Below are positions 7,301 through 15,028 of a DNA stretch of 36,978 nt, piece after piece. The notes under the pieces were generated by a model, which saw only the letters and a list, made by a program, of their open reading frames with translations, did no database searches and was not told the DNA's origin. This stretch comes from Bacteroidota bacterium (lineage in GTDB: Bacteria; Bacteroidota; Bacteroidia; Cytophagales; Thermoflexibacteraceae), in NCBI GenBank assembly GCA_004292785.1, contig RDXG01000201.1:1-36978 (forward strand), read 5' to 3'. Numbering within the stretch: position 1 is the first letter of the stretch; each line of letters starts with the position of its first letter. The translations under genes were made by a program, and so were the position numbers.

Positions 7301-8646
7301 GTGTCGTAATAATTGGCAGCTTGCATCAATTTATATAAATATTGCAAAGAATTATTGCCCAAAATTCGTTCCGCAGACGAAAGCATATCGTTCAAATACA
7401 TCAATGCTTTTTGATATTGATTTTCTTCTAGCGCAGAATTATAGGCTAATTGCAAAGTTCTGATTCGTTCTATATGGTTAAGCGGAACTTTTTTGCTATC
7501 CGAACCAATGGTTTTTAAGTGATCATCAACTGAACGCAAATAGGCTTGATCGTAAAGTTTACTTTTGCCTTCGGTTCTCAAATAAATAGCGTATTGTGTA
7601 CTATTTTTACCATAATATTTGCTTGCATTTTCGCGATATTCCCAACGTTGAATGCTCGATTTGGTCAAATAACGGTTTTCGATGTAATATTCCACCAAAG
7701 TATGCTCGATTTTGCTATAATCTTTGTGAACGGTGGTAAGCGTTTGTTCTGCCAAATACAAATTGTCTTCGATCATTTTTCGGTTGCGTTCCGCATTTAT
7801 TCCGCTATCCAAACACAACAAAGAACGAATGTGCTGGTTTCTGATGTGCGCCAATTCCCGATTGTTGATATTTTGCTTGATCCATTCGTCAGCTTTTTGA
7901 AGTATTTTTTCGGTATTTGCAAAATCACCTTTGATGCGCAAAGCGTCTGCGTGTAAGGTCAAAATTTGTGCATAATCTGTTTTTCTTCGTTTTTGTTCAA
8001 TGAAAGAAAGTTTCCTTTGTCGATAATCGTTGGTGATTTCTTCATAATATTCTTCTTCCTCTTTGATTCTTTTTTGATGAGCTTCCTCTACTCGATCAAT
8101 GATTTTCAAAAATTCGTCAATTTGTCCACGATCATAAAAAATTCGTGCCTGAACATATAAAATTTGAGCATTAATCGATGCATCTTGATAGCTTTTACTT
8201 AAATCGCCTTGTGCAGAAATGCTTAGTCCTAACATTTCTTTGGCAATATTAAAATATTTTTCTGCTTCGTTGGTAGCACCATAAATCAGGTACAAGTTCG
8301 CTGCATCCAAGTTCGCAAAAGCCATATAAGGCATTTGTTCGGTGGTTCTGGCAGTGGCTTTGTTTTTCAAACATTCTTTTAACATTTCTTCAAAGGCAAT
8401 GTAACGCCCTGCACCTTCATAATATTTAGCAAGATACATCTGCAATTTGACCACAACCAAACCTTTTGACTCTTTTTTCATTTTGGCGATGATCGGCACA
8501 CATTCCTGAACTGCCCTGTTATAATCACCGTCTTCATAATATCTTTCGCAAATGGCCAATTGGTTTTCGTAACCATATTGAGCAAAACTTTGATTGGTTA
8601 AAGCAAAAAATAACAGAGAGAAAAATAAAATTTTTAAGATTTTCAT
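4387..8646 (-). CDS. Secreted TPR-repeat CHAT-domain (caspase-like) protein
   Basis: This 1419-residue protein has an N-terminal Sec signal peptide (MKILKILFFSLLFFALTNQS, likely cut after FA at 22), so it is exported. Residues about 30-900 are helical repeats of the TPR/kinesin-light-chain type, with recurring A..Y...G.YD.A and 40-residue spacing. A helical linker follows, then a C-terminal CHAT domain (Pfam family of caspase/separase-like cysteine peptidases). The catalytic dyad is visible: His1255 in ILHISTHGFF and Cys1330 in VVLSACETGRG, followed by the GVAGLQRSFLVAGTKNVIMTL block. Both residues are intact, so it is probably an active protease. The TPR array presumably binds a partner or substrate. 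The gene is alone between the terminator at 4341 and a 93-bp gap to the S41-family gene upstream on the same strand. Target unknown. Confidence 0.92.
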   Translation of the reverse strand: MKILKILFFSLLFFALTNQSFAQYGYENQLAICERYYEDGDYNRAVQECVPIIAKMKKESKGLVVVKLQMYLAKYYEGAGRYIAFEEMLKECLKNKATARTTEQMPYMAFANLDAANLYLIYGATNEAEKYFNIAKEMLGLSISAQGDLSKSYQDASINAQILYVQARIFYDRGQIDEFLKIIDRVEEAHQKRIKEEEEYYEEITNDYRQRKLSFIEQKRRKTDYAQILTLHADALRIKGDFANTEKILQKADEWIKQNINNRELAHIRNQHIRSLLCLDSGINAERNRKMIEDNLYLAEQTLTTVHKDYSKIEHTLVEYYIENRYLTKSSIQRWEYRENASKYYGKNSTQYAIYLRTEGKSKLYDQAYLRSVDDHLKTIGSDSKKVPLNHIERIRTLQLAYNSALEENQYQKALMYLNDMLSSAERILGNNSLQYLYKLMQAANYYDTYTNKFSKSDSIYQSVFYGQLCKRITVDNPHYLEGLYQITDYYETLERYDSANNIIKRILDISERRFGKNSPQYGAAIDKFIRFEMSQGRYNQADSLINQSLAIFDKQSDAKVFGEQNSKALQTAANFYAILGLYDQSRDFLRKADRISVSNASASNPDELAYLYIKTDEFDKAKKIVDQAIIERLERYGETSRYLIGTYNQAARLNIALGEYSKADDYVKKSLEISQATFGETSLRNVEGIIVNAELNNSIGDYDKAISEMNKAIKILEKGFGRNHIQVATALAQLARFKINKGEDLAGTESLLNEAEQIIEKNLGKNNPIYADELFSLGRFYLADNKLDRAKDLLNQANEFWKNTLGDRNTQSAEIELFLGDLEVKKRNFDQAEQIYKKTQEVIRKLKGKTHEDNIKVYSRLAKMFYIKNDLKKSQENIELALAQYKNYIRDFFPALSDQEKNKYASKIKSDFEFHTNLMMRMSKDKAEFLGEIYDNVLLTKSLLLNSSIKVRQSILSSGNDSLIRNYEKWQKQKEYLIKVIGMNAEQQKQEGVDPRKLQNVIEDLEKQLSRQSDAFKESEGKQIQWQQIKSLLKENEFAVEIIRYRYFDTNFTDSVIYAALLLDPKKSNPILVSLTSGADLEEKAFKYYRNMMIYNRIDMESYKKYWEAFDKFLPKNAKIYLSVAGVYSQINIESLLKKDKRFVIDDANIVLVGSTGNLVENSIIFNKNLKLSNKTTEVVLIGNPLFYHDLPKEEWDLITQKPITQLPGTKKEVSILDSLLNGKAKIRLLTNDAAKEDLILKIKSPRILHISTHGFFEPNIEDSKADELGGQKVVNNPLLRSGVLLANAGDMMAGGNVYNYNKDYGVLTAFEVANMNLDGTELVVLSACETGRGDLKVGDGVAGLQRSFLVAGTKNVIMTLFKVDDNATQELMVLFYKEWFKTGDKRLAFSNAKKELRKQERFSKPKYWSPFVMIGLE

Positions 8647-8739
8647 ATAATTTTTTTTAGATTTTTGTTAATTAGATTTTGAAAGCAAATAGCTTTGATC
8701 GTCTGACAAATGTCCGACTTTACTTAATAGTTTTTTGTT

Positions 8740-10176
8740 TTACTTTATTTTTTCTAAAATATATTCCAAAACAGAATCTTTATTTTGTAATATATCTTCA
8801 ATCTTTTTGGAAATTTCCCAGTCAGGCAAAACGCCTTTTCCTTCCAAATTTTCCTGCGAAACCGCCAAATGATAGCGAACCAAAGGAATGGTTAATTGCA
8901 ATTTGCTATGACGCAACTTTAAATATGGAATAAATCCTGAACTTGTAGCATGAAAAGTGCTGCCACTTTCCTCTCCTACAATTTTTCCTTTTTTGTGAAA
9001 CTGAATCAAACTAGCTACTTCCGAAGCTGTGCCAAAAGTTCCGCCATTAATAAGTACATACAAATTGCCCAAAAAAGCATTTTTTGATGGTTTTTGTGTT
9101 TTCTCTAAACCATCTAATGAAATTTCGAAACTGCCGTCATCCAACTCTTTTTTATGGTGATTGCTCACAAGCCGATTGATAGATTGATCGTCTGTATCTT
9201 TGATAAACGAATATTTGCGCTGTTTGATCGCCTGTTTGTCGTAATATTTAAAGGCAGAATCGGTTAAAAAGGAATACAAAAAAGCTCCATAAACGTCATC
9301 TCCTATGCCATTGTTTCGCAAATCTAAGATCAAATTTTTTGTTTTATTGATTTTAATTTTTTCAAAAGATTCTTTGATAAAATGTACAAAAGGTGTTTTT
9401 TCGTCGGGCAAATCACTAATAATATCCAAAGTAAGAATTGCGGTTTGGTTTTCTAAAAATTTTAAGTGAAAAGGATTTTCCAAACGTCTGGTCAAACTAT
9501 CTGTTTGTAATTCCGTTTTTTTTCTGAAAGAAACCGCTTTTAAAACGGTTCTTTGCGGATTATTTTCGCCTTTTGGCAAATATTTTACTTCAAATTCTCG
9601 TGTTTCTCCAAATAAATAAAACCATTCAAAGCCAAATAATCCTTGCGACAATCTCCAATAAGTTGCCGTTCTGATGTTGCCATCAACGGCTTCTCTTTGT
9701 ACCATTTTAGGCAAAATTTCATTGATTTTTTGTTGTTGAATTTCCAAAATTTCTGCTCCAATCGGAATCGGATTTTCGCTATAATTTTTTGTAACCAATG
9801 CTTTTTTATCCAAAAATTCCAAATCCAAAGGAAAAAGTCTGATCGAAGTTTTCAATAATTCGTCAGATTCTTCGGAAAGTAAAAGTGCGGTATGTCCGTC
9901 TTTGATCTTGAAAATCAATGGTTTAATTGTGTTATAAAACTCTATTTCGGTCATGGTTTTGTCCAAAAGATTTTTTGTTTCCTCTACATTTTCGTTCCAA
10001 TCTTCTTGCGAAATATATTCATATAAAGCAGGATGCGCTTCTTGCAAAGCAGAAACCATCATTTCAAAATCTTCTTGTAATTCTTGGATTTTGTATTTTT
10101 TGTTAGTCAAATTTTGTGCAAAAATATTTGAAAAAACAAAAAATAAGATGTAAGTAAAAAATACATTTTTAAGCAT
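8740..10176 (-). CDS. S41-family (C-terminal processing-like) periplasmic peptidase, possibly inactive
   Basis: The start at 10176 is chosen because it opens directly on a signal peptide, MLKNVFFTYILFFVFSNIFA, cut before Gln21; an in-frame ATG at 10257 would bury it. The 478-residue product has the helical N-terminal region and DGHTALL of S41 peptidases, the NLILDLRNNGIGDD strand, and the INGGTFGTASEVASLIQF plus IVGEESGSTFHATSSG core, ending with GVLPDWEI. In related proteins I know, the core reads GG(S/T)FS..SE with the serine as nucleophile; here that residue is Gly382 (codon GGC at 9031-9033). A nearby Ser385 exists but in a different position. It may be a pseudo-protease or a variant. Same strand as the CHAT gene, 93 bp upstream of it. 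Confidence 0.88.
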   Translation of the reverse strand: MLKNVFFTYILFFVFSNIFAQNLTNKKYKIQELQEDFEMMVSALQEAHPALYEYISQEDWNENVEETKNLLDKTMTEIEFYNTIKPLIFKIKDGHTALLLSEESDELLKTSIRLFPLDLEFLDKKALVTKNYSENPIPIGAEILEIQQQKINEILPKMVQREAVDGNIRTATYWRLSQGLFGFEWFYLFGETREFEVKYLPKGENNPQRTVLKAVSFRKKTELQTDSLTRRLENPFHLKFLENQTAILTLDIISDLPDEKTPFVHFIKESFEKIKINKTKNLILDLRNNGIGDDVYGAFLYSFLTDSAFKYYDKQAIKQRKYSFIKDTDDQSINRLVSNHHKKELDDGSFEISLDGLEKTQKPSKNAFLGNLYVLINGGTFGTASEVASLIQFHKKGKIVGEESGSTFHATSSGFIPYLKLRHSKLQLTIPLVRYHLAVSQENLEGKGVLPDWEISKKIEDILQNKDSVLEYILEKIK

Positions 10177-10194
10177 AAAAAAGCCTTTTTTATA

Positions 10195-10225
10195 TTGAAA
10201 ACGAATAATTTTTAACGTAGTTTTG
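10195..10225 (+). promoter_or_regulatory. Bacteroidota-type promoter for the cyclase-family gene
   Basis: A perfect -7 element TAGTTTTG (10218-10225) is preceded at 20 bp by TTG (10195-10197), matching the TTTG/TAnnTTTG pattern. Transcription would start near 10232, which argues against translation from the ATG at 10234 and for the one at 10288. Confidence 0.6.
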
Positions 10226-10287
10226 CAAAAGTATTGCAAGTTAATCAATTCGATCACAAATTAAAATTTGTATTAAATAAAAAAAGT

Positions 10288-11037
10288 ATGCAGTCTGTTT
10301 TTCATTTTCAAAATCAAAATTACACTTTTTACGCAAACAAACCGCTGGACATTTCAGTTCCTTTGCGCGAAGGCAAACGAAATGTGAATTGTTATTATGC
10401 TGAACCGCCAATTTTTGCTACCATCGTGATTGACAAATGGGAAGGAAGTGTTAAAAAAGGAGCATCTGTGAATTATCAAAAACTCACGATTACGCCACAC
10501 GGAAACGGAACGCATACCGAATGTTATGGGCATATTTCAGAAGACGAAAATGCAACCATTAATCAGTGTTTGCAACATTTTTTGTTTTTTGCACAAGTGA
10601 TTTCTGTTAGACCAAACAAAGAAGGGGAAGACGAAATTATAAAATTGGCAGATGTAAAAAAGAAAATACAAATTAACACTCCCGAAGCCTTGATTATCAG
10701 GACTTTACCAAATGATACTTCCAAAAAAGAAATGCAATATTCAGGACAAAATCCGCCTTATTTGGAAAATGGTACAGGCAGTTTTTTAAGAAAAATAGGA
10801 GTCAAACATTTGCTCGTAGATTTGCCTTCGGTGGACAAAGAGCAAGACAATGGTGTGCTAAACAATCATAAAGGTTTTTGGAATTTTCCTGCGGATATAC
10901 GCAAAAATTCTACCATCACCGAATTAATTTTTGTGGAAAATAATATTCCTGATGGCATTTATTTACTGAATTTGCAAATTGTTAGCTTAGAAATTGATGC
11001 CTCGCCTTCTAAGCCAATTTTGTATGCTTTAAATTGA
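10288..11037 (+). CDS. Cyclase-family metal hydrolase (kynurenine formamidase-like)
   Basis: The 249-residue product belongs to the cyclase family (Pfam PF04199), metal-dependent hydrolases that include kynurenine formamidase. The metal-binding signature appears as HGNGTHTECYGH (about residues 70-81), a variant of the family's H.GTH.D...H, with Glu for the usual Asp. LLVDLPSVDKEQDNG...NNHKGFW is the second conserved block. I choose the ATG at 10288 (MQSVFHF) because the promoter's predicted start is at about 10232 and the extra 18 residues from 10234 look non-conserved; this is not certain. The substrate is unknown; no tryptophan-degradation genes are nearby. Convergent with the AlbA_2 gene, 7 bp apart. 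Confidence 0.85.
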   Translation: MQSVFHFQNQNYTFYANKPLDISVPLREGKRNVNCYYAEPPIFATIVIDKWEGSVKKGASVNYQKLTITPHGNGTHTECYGHISEDENATINQCLQHFLFFAQVISVRPNKEGEDEIIKLADVKKKIQINTPEALIIRTLPNDTSKKEMQYSGQNPPYLENGTGSFLRKIGVKHLLVDLPSVDKEQDNGVLNNHKGFWNFPADIRKNSTITELIFVENNIPDGIYLLNLQIVSLEIDASPSKPILYALN

Positions 11038-11044
11038 TTTAAAG

Positions 11045-12343
11045 TTATTTTTTGCGTAAAACGACTTTTGTAAAACCATTCGAAAAATATTCTACCGAAG
11101 GGTAATTTTGTTCTTTAAGAATGGTTTTTATTCGTTGCGTTCCCTCGTGTAAAGCCCTCACAAAAGATTTCCCATTTTCATCTCTTAACAGCAAAAACCA
11201 ATCAACAAGAGTCGGGTTTCGGGCATAATGTTCTAGTTCAAAATTTTCTAAATTAAATTGTTTGGGTACTTGTATTTGAGCTTGTAAAATTCGTCCTGAA
11301 TTTTCAACAACAAAGGCGTTTTTATACAATTTACACAGAATATTATTGTGCAAAGCATAATCTCGATGTATGACCGCATTTACTATCAATTCGTCTATTA
11401 CTTCAATTGGATATTCGTTTAGATGTGTCAAAATTCCTTCTTTTCTCAATACATAAGATTTAAAATATGCACCTTCTCTCACAAATTTACGAATCTGACG
11501 AATAATTGATGGCAAAGAACCATAAAAAGTTTTGTCAAAATCTGTTTCGCCTATTTCAATATTTTCCTCAATCAGGGCATCATAACGCAACAAACGTATT
11601 TTAGATTGTGCAAAAATTCCTTGTGGATTTTTTTCAAAAAACAATAAACCTGCATTTGTCCAATAAAAAAGTTCTTGTACTTTTTTAATTGCTTTTGCTA
11701 ATAATAAAACTTCTTTGTCGGAATAAATGCCTTCTGCGTTTCTGCTTTCTAAAAAGGAAATTCTAAAATCTTGTAATACTTTTTGATCTATTGCTTCCTG
11801 TTCAAATTCTTCTTGGCTTACTGTTTTTTCCCAATCCAAAACTCTTTTGTCTCTTAAAATCTGTTGCCTGTCTGTTTCTGATAAAAGCAAATTTTGTTTT
11901 CCTGCTCGTTTCCAGCCTTTGGCTAAGGATTCGTTGGTTTCACAGATCGCATTTTCTGTGTAAGAAGTATAAAGCAAATAAATCGTAACGTCTTGATTAT
12001 CAAAATTTTTCATTCTAAGAACCTTGTTTTTTGTGGCATGGTTTCGAATGTCATTTTGTAAAATCGAAAATAAATTGTTTATTTGTTCTTCTGTAAGATG
12101 ATCCGTTCCTGTGGGTTCACAAGTTTTATCGTTTATTCCAATAACTATCAAACCTCCATCCTGATTGTAGTTAGCAAACGCAGAAATACATTCTTTAAGT
12201 CCTTTTTTTACATCATCAAATTTATTTTTATTATAAGGTTTAACAATTTCTTTTCGATCAAAATATTGCCCTTCAAAATCTTTTGAGATCAAAAATTGAA
12301 CATAATTTTCGGGTTGTTCAAATACATCTTTTGGATTATACAT
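11045..12343 (-). CDS. AlbA_2 (Schlafen-type) / RecG-like putative regulator with GHKL-like C-terminus
   Basis: The start at 12343 (MYNPKDVFEQPENY) is preferred over 12409, whose extra 22 residues are Lys/Phe/Asn-rich and unlike the family. The 432-residue protein begins with an AlbA_2/Schlafen-like domain (VQFLISKDFEGQYFDRKEIV, then ISAFANYNQDGGLIVIGIND, residues about 15-110). Its C-terminal half has VIDELIVNAVIHRDY, the N-box-like signature of the ATPase module in RecG-like transcriptional regulators, and ENSGRI. Proteins of this build are usually annotated as DNA-binding regulators, and some members act in phage defence. It is a single-gene unit with its own promoter. Role not known. Confidence 0.87.
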   Translation of the reverse strand: MYNPKDVFEQPENYVQFLISKDFEGQYFDRKEIVKPYNKNKFDDVKKGLKECISAFANYNQDGGLIVIGINDKTCEPTGTDHLTEEQINNLFSILQNDIRNHATKNKVLRMKNFDNQDVTIYLLYTSYTENAICETNESLAKGWKRAGKQNLLLSETDRQQILRDKRVLDWEKTVSQEEFEQEAIDQKVLQDFRISFLESRNAEGIYSDKEVLLLAKAIKKVQELFYWTNAGLLFFEKNPQGIFAQSKIRLLRYDALIEENIEIGETDFDKTFYGSLPSIIRQIRKFVREGAYFKSYVLRKEGILTHLNEYPIEVIDELIVNAVIHRDYALHNNILCKLYKNAFVVENSGRILQAQIQVPKQFNLENFELEHYARNPTLVDWFLLLRDENGKSFVRALHEGTQRIKTILKEQNYPSVEYFSNGFTKVVLRKK

Positions 12344-12384
12344 TTTCGTTTTGGTTAAAAAAATTAAAAAAAAATTATTTTTTT

Positions 12385-12414
12385 CAAATTTAAAATAATT
12401 TTTAAACAAACAAA
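12385..12414 (-). promoter_or_regulatory. Bacteroidota-type promoter for the AlbA_2 gene
   Basis: On the minus strand TTTG (12414-12411) is followed after 18 bp by TAAATTTG (12392-12385), a perfect TAnnTTTG -7 element. It lies about 42 bp upstream of the chosen start at 12343 and within the longer reading frame, which further supports the shorter start. Confidence 0.5.
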
Positions 12415-12501
12415 AAAATTTCTAATCCAATTCTTAGCTATTTCAAATTTTTTCTTAGATATTTGTCAAATATAGCTTATTGTAAATAAAACAGCTTTTT
12501 C

Positions 12502-14961
12502 ATGAACCAAGAACCTAACAAAGACGCAAATCCTAATGCAGAAGATTTGGCGAATCGCTTGGAAACTTTTAAAGAAGAAATTAAAGAACATCGGAAGGCA
12601 CTTCATGACGGAAAAGATTTTTCTGCCGTAGAAGAAGATGCCGAATATAGACTTTTGCTTGTTCAAAGCGATCTCACGCAAGGCGATGAGGAATTGAGGC
12701 AGTCGATTGAGTGGTATCGTTTGCAGTCTTTGGAACAGCAACGAAAAGCTGATGAAAAAGAAGAGAAAAAAACAGGCAAAAAAAAGAAAAAAAAGGTAGT
12801 TCATGTTTCTAAAGGCAATGATAATTCGGACAAACCCATTGATAAAATTGGTAAACAGCGAGTCATTGCCCAAAAAAGGAATTATCAGGAAGAGGCAATG
12901 AATTTGCTTAAAAAACAAAGAAGAGACCTTGAGCTTTTGATCGGAGAAAAAGGGACAACAGTTATTGGTTCACTAATTTTGACGATTAGTATTATTGTTT
13001 TGATTCGTCATGGAATTAGTGAAGGTTATATCAGCAAAGAAATGCGTGTATTCATTGGTTCGTTTGTAGCAAGTTTATTTGCTGGTATTGGCTTTTATTT
13101 TCGAAAAAAAGAAGGTTTTGCAAGTCCGATGGCTTTTATTGCTTCTTTGGGAATTTTGTATTATACAAGTTATCTAACGCAACATTCTTACCATTTTGTT
13201 GACCCTCAAACTGCTTTTTATTTGAATATTGCCATTCTTTTGGCTTCGGTGAGGCTGGTTTTTGCTTATCAACGCAAAGAAATTTTGTGGTGGTCATTTG
13301 TCAGTTTTTATGCAATTCCTATTTTGACAGGGATCAGTTCTTTGCACCATGATGTTTTGTTTGTTTATGCAAGTGTTTTTAATCTTGTTTTTTTAGGAAT
13401 AAATTATCGTTTTCGTTGGCAATTTATCATTACGCCTTTGTTTGTGGCTAGTTTGCTAATTTTTGGAGTTTGGGTAGTTCGAAATCCAATTGGAATGGAA
13501 GGATTTTTTGAGAGTGGTTTTTCATTTACCATTTTCTTTTTTCTTACATTTTTTGGTGTAAATATGATCAGTGCTTTGCGCGACAGTTTCAAAGTAAAAT
13601 CATTAGAATATTTGATTTTTTGGATAAATACAGCATTTTTCTATTTGACCATGTATCAATTTTTGCAAGAAGGCAATTTGTTAGTCGAACATTTTGGTTC
13701 GTTTAACATGGTTTTTGGCGGATTTTATGCTTTTTTTGCTTTAATTGTTTTTCAAAATCAATATGCAGATCGCAATATTGGCAATTATCTACAAATGATT
13801 GCAGTTTCAATGCTCGTTTTGGTTGCTCCAGTTTCTTTGTTGGAAAGATCGCAACTCAATATTTATTGGGCAACTCAATCTGTGCTTTTTTTGGTGCTGA
13901 CTCAACGTTATGGCATGAAGTATTTTAGAGATGCTGTTCCTGTAACTATGGTTTTGTCTTTGGCAATGCTTTTGCACGATTGGCTGACCACTTACTCAGG
14001 CGGATTTCAAAATTTTTTCTTTAATGATGCGGTTTTAGCTAGTGCAATAACCATGATTTCTATGATTGCTTCAATTTATTTTTTGCTAAAAGATCAAAAA
14101 AGCGAAATTTTATTGGGAGTTAGTGTAGAATCTTATACCAGTATTTTGGGCGGGACAATTATTATTACTATTTGGCTAATTGGCAATATAGAACTTAATT
14201 ATCATACACTTTTGAGTCCTTCTTTTGCTCGCTTGTTGGTTGGAATTTTCAATTCTGCTTTTTTTATTCTGCTTTGGCTTTTTGGCAAACGCACCAATAT
14301 TACACGTTTGCACAATATTTCAGACATAATGATGTGGGTAATTATTGGTTCTTACATTATATATGGTCATTACAATACGCTAGAATTGCGAGATCAACAC
14401 TTAATTAATGGCGGAGATTCTCTGCCTTTTATGATTCATTATGTTAATATTTTATTGGTTTTGATAGCTATGGTTTTGTTTGGCAAAGACATTTTCAGAC
14501 GTTTTGGCGAAGAATCTGGTTATTTCAAAAACTTAATACGATATATTTCAATAATCCTTGTTTTTTATGCAAGTATAGAATTGGAAAATCTAATTCTATT
14601 TCTTACTTATGAAACAGGCGACGATATGGTCAAACTTTTGAGAAATACGCACCGTGTAGGTTTTGCTATTTTGTGGGCAATGATGGCATTTGGAATGATG
14701 CTGGCGGGTGTAAAAACCAAAATTAAGATTTTTAGGGTGAATGCTTTGGCTCTTTTTGCATTTATTTTGGTGAAATTCTTTGTTTGGGATTTCTGGAAAC
14801 TTAAGTTTGAATATCAACTCGCATCTAGTTTGCTTTTAGGAGTTTTGATGTTAATTATTGCACGTTTATACAGACGTTTGTTGGATATTGTGGACAAAGG
14901 CGAAATTCCTGCAAAAAATTTGACGGAAGCAGAAGAAAAATCAATAGAATCCACAGAATAA
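12502..14961 (+). CDS. DUF2339-like polytopic membrane protein
   Basis: The 819-residue protein has a hydrophilic, strongly charged N-terminal region (about 1-145, with the Lys-rich KKTGKKKKKKVVHV) likely to be coiled and cytosolic. About twenty hydrophobic segments follow, starting at TTVIGSLILTISIIVLI (about 153) and running almost to the C-terminus. The long array of helices with the block QLNIYWATQSVLFLVLTQRYG matches the arrangement of DUF2339 (PF10101) membrane proteins, whose function is unknown. It is divergent from the AlbA_2 gene and followed by a strong terminator. Its frame has no interruption and the length is in the normal range. Confidence 0.82.
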   Translation: MNQEPNKDANPNAEDLANRLETFKEEIKEHRKALHDGKDFSAVEEDAEYRLLLVQSDLTQGDEELRQSIEWYRLQSLEQQRKADEKEEKKTGKKKKKKVVHVSKGNDNSDKPIDKIGKQRVIAQKRNYQEEAMNLLKKQRRDLELLIGEKGTTVIGSLILTISIIVLIRHGISEGYISKEMRVFIGSFVASLFAGIGFYFRKKEGFASPMAFIASLGILYYTSYLTQHSYHFVDPQTAFYLNIAILLASVRLVFAYQRKEILWWSFVSFYAIPILTGISSLHHDVLFVYASVFNLVFLGINYRFRWQFIITPLFVASLLIFGVWVVRNPIGMEGFFESGFSFTIFFFLTFFGVNMISALRDSFKVKSLEYLIFWINTAFFYLTMYQFLQEGNLLVEHFGSFNMVFGGFYAFFALIVFQNQYADRNIGNYLQMIAVSMLVLVAPVSLLERSQLNIYWATQSVLFLVLTQRYGMKYFRDAVPVTMVLSLAMLLHDWLTTYSGGFQNFFFNDAVLASAITMISMIASIYFLLKDQKSEILLGVSVESYTSILGGTIIITIWLIGNIELNYHTLLSPSFARLLVGIFNSAFFILLWLFGKRTNITRLHNISDIMMWVIIGSYIIYGHYNTLELRDQHLINGGDSLPFMIHYVNILLVLIAMVLFGKDIFRRFGEESGYFKNLIRYISIILVFYASIELENLILFLTYETGDDMVKLLRNTHRVGFAILWAMMAFGMMLAGVKTKIKIFRVNALALFAFILVKFFVWDFWKLKFEYQLASSLLLGVLMLIIARLYRRLLDIVDKGEIPAKNLTEAEEKSIESTE

Positions 14962-14966
14962 AATCA

Positions 14967-15009
14967 TTAAAAAAGTCTATAAAATTTTAAATTTTATAGA
15001 CTTTTTTAA
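14967..15009. terminator. Bidirectional hairpin terminator between convergent genes
   Basis: TTAAAAAAGTCTATAAAAT (14967-14985) pairs perfectly with ATTTTATAGACTTTTTTAA (14991-15009) around a five-base loop. The stem ends in A/T runs in both directions, so it can terminate the DUF2339-like gene and thrA alike. Confidence 0.85.
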
Positions 15010-15028
15010 TCAAATATAAATTTAGTAT

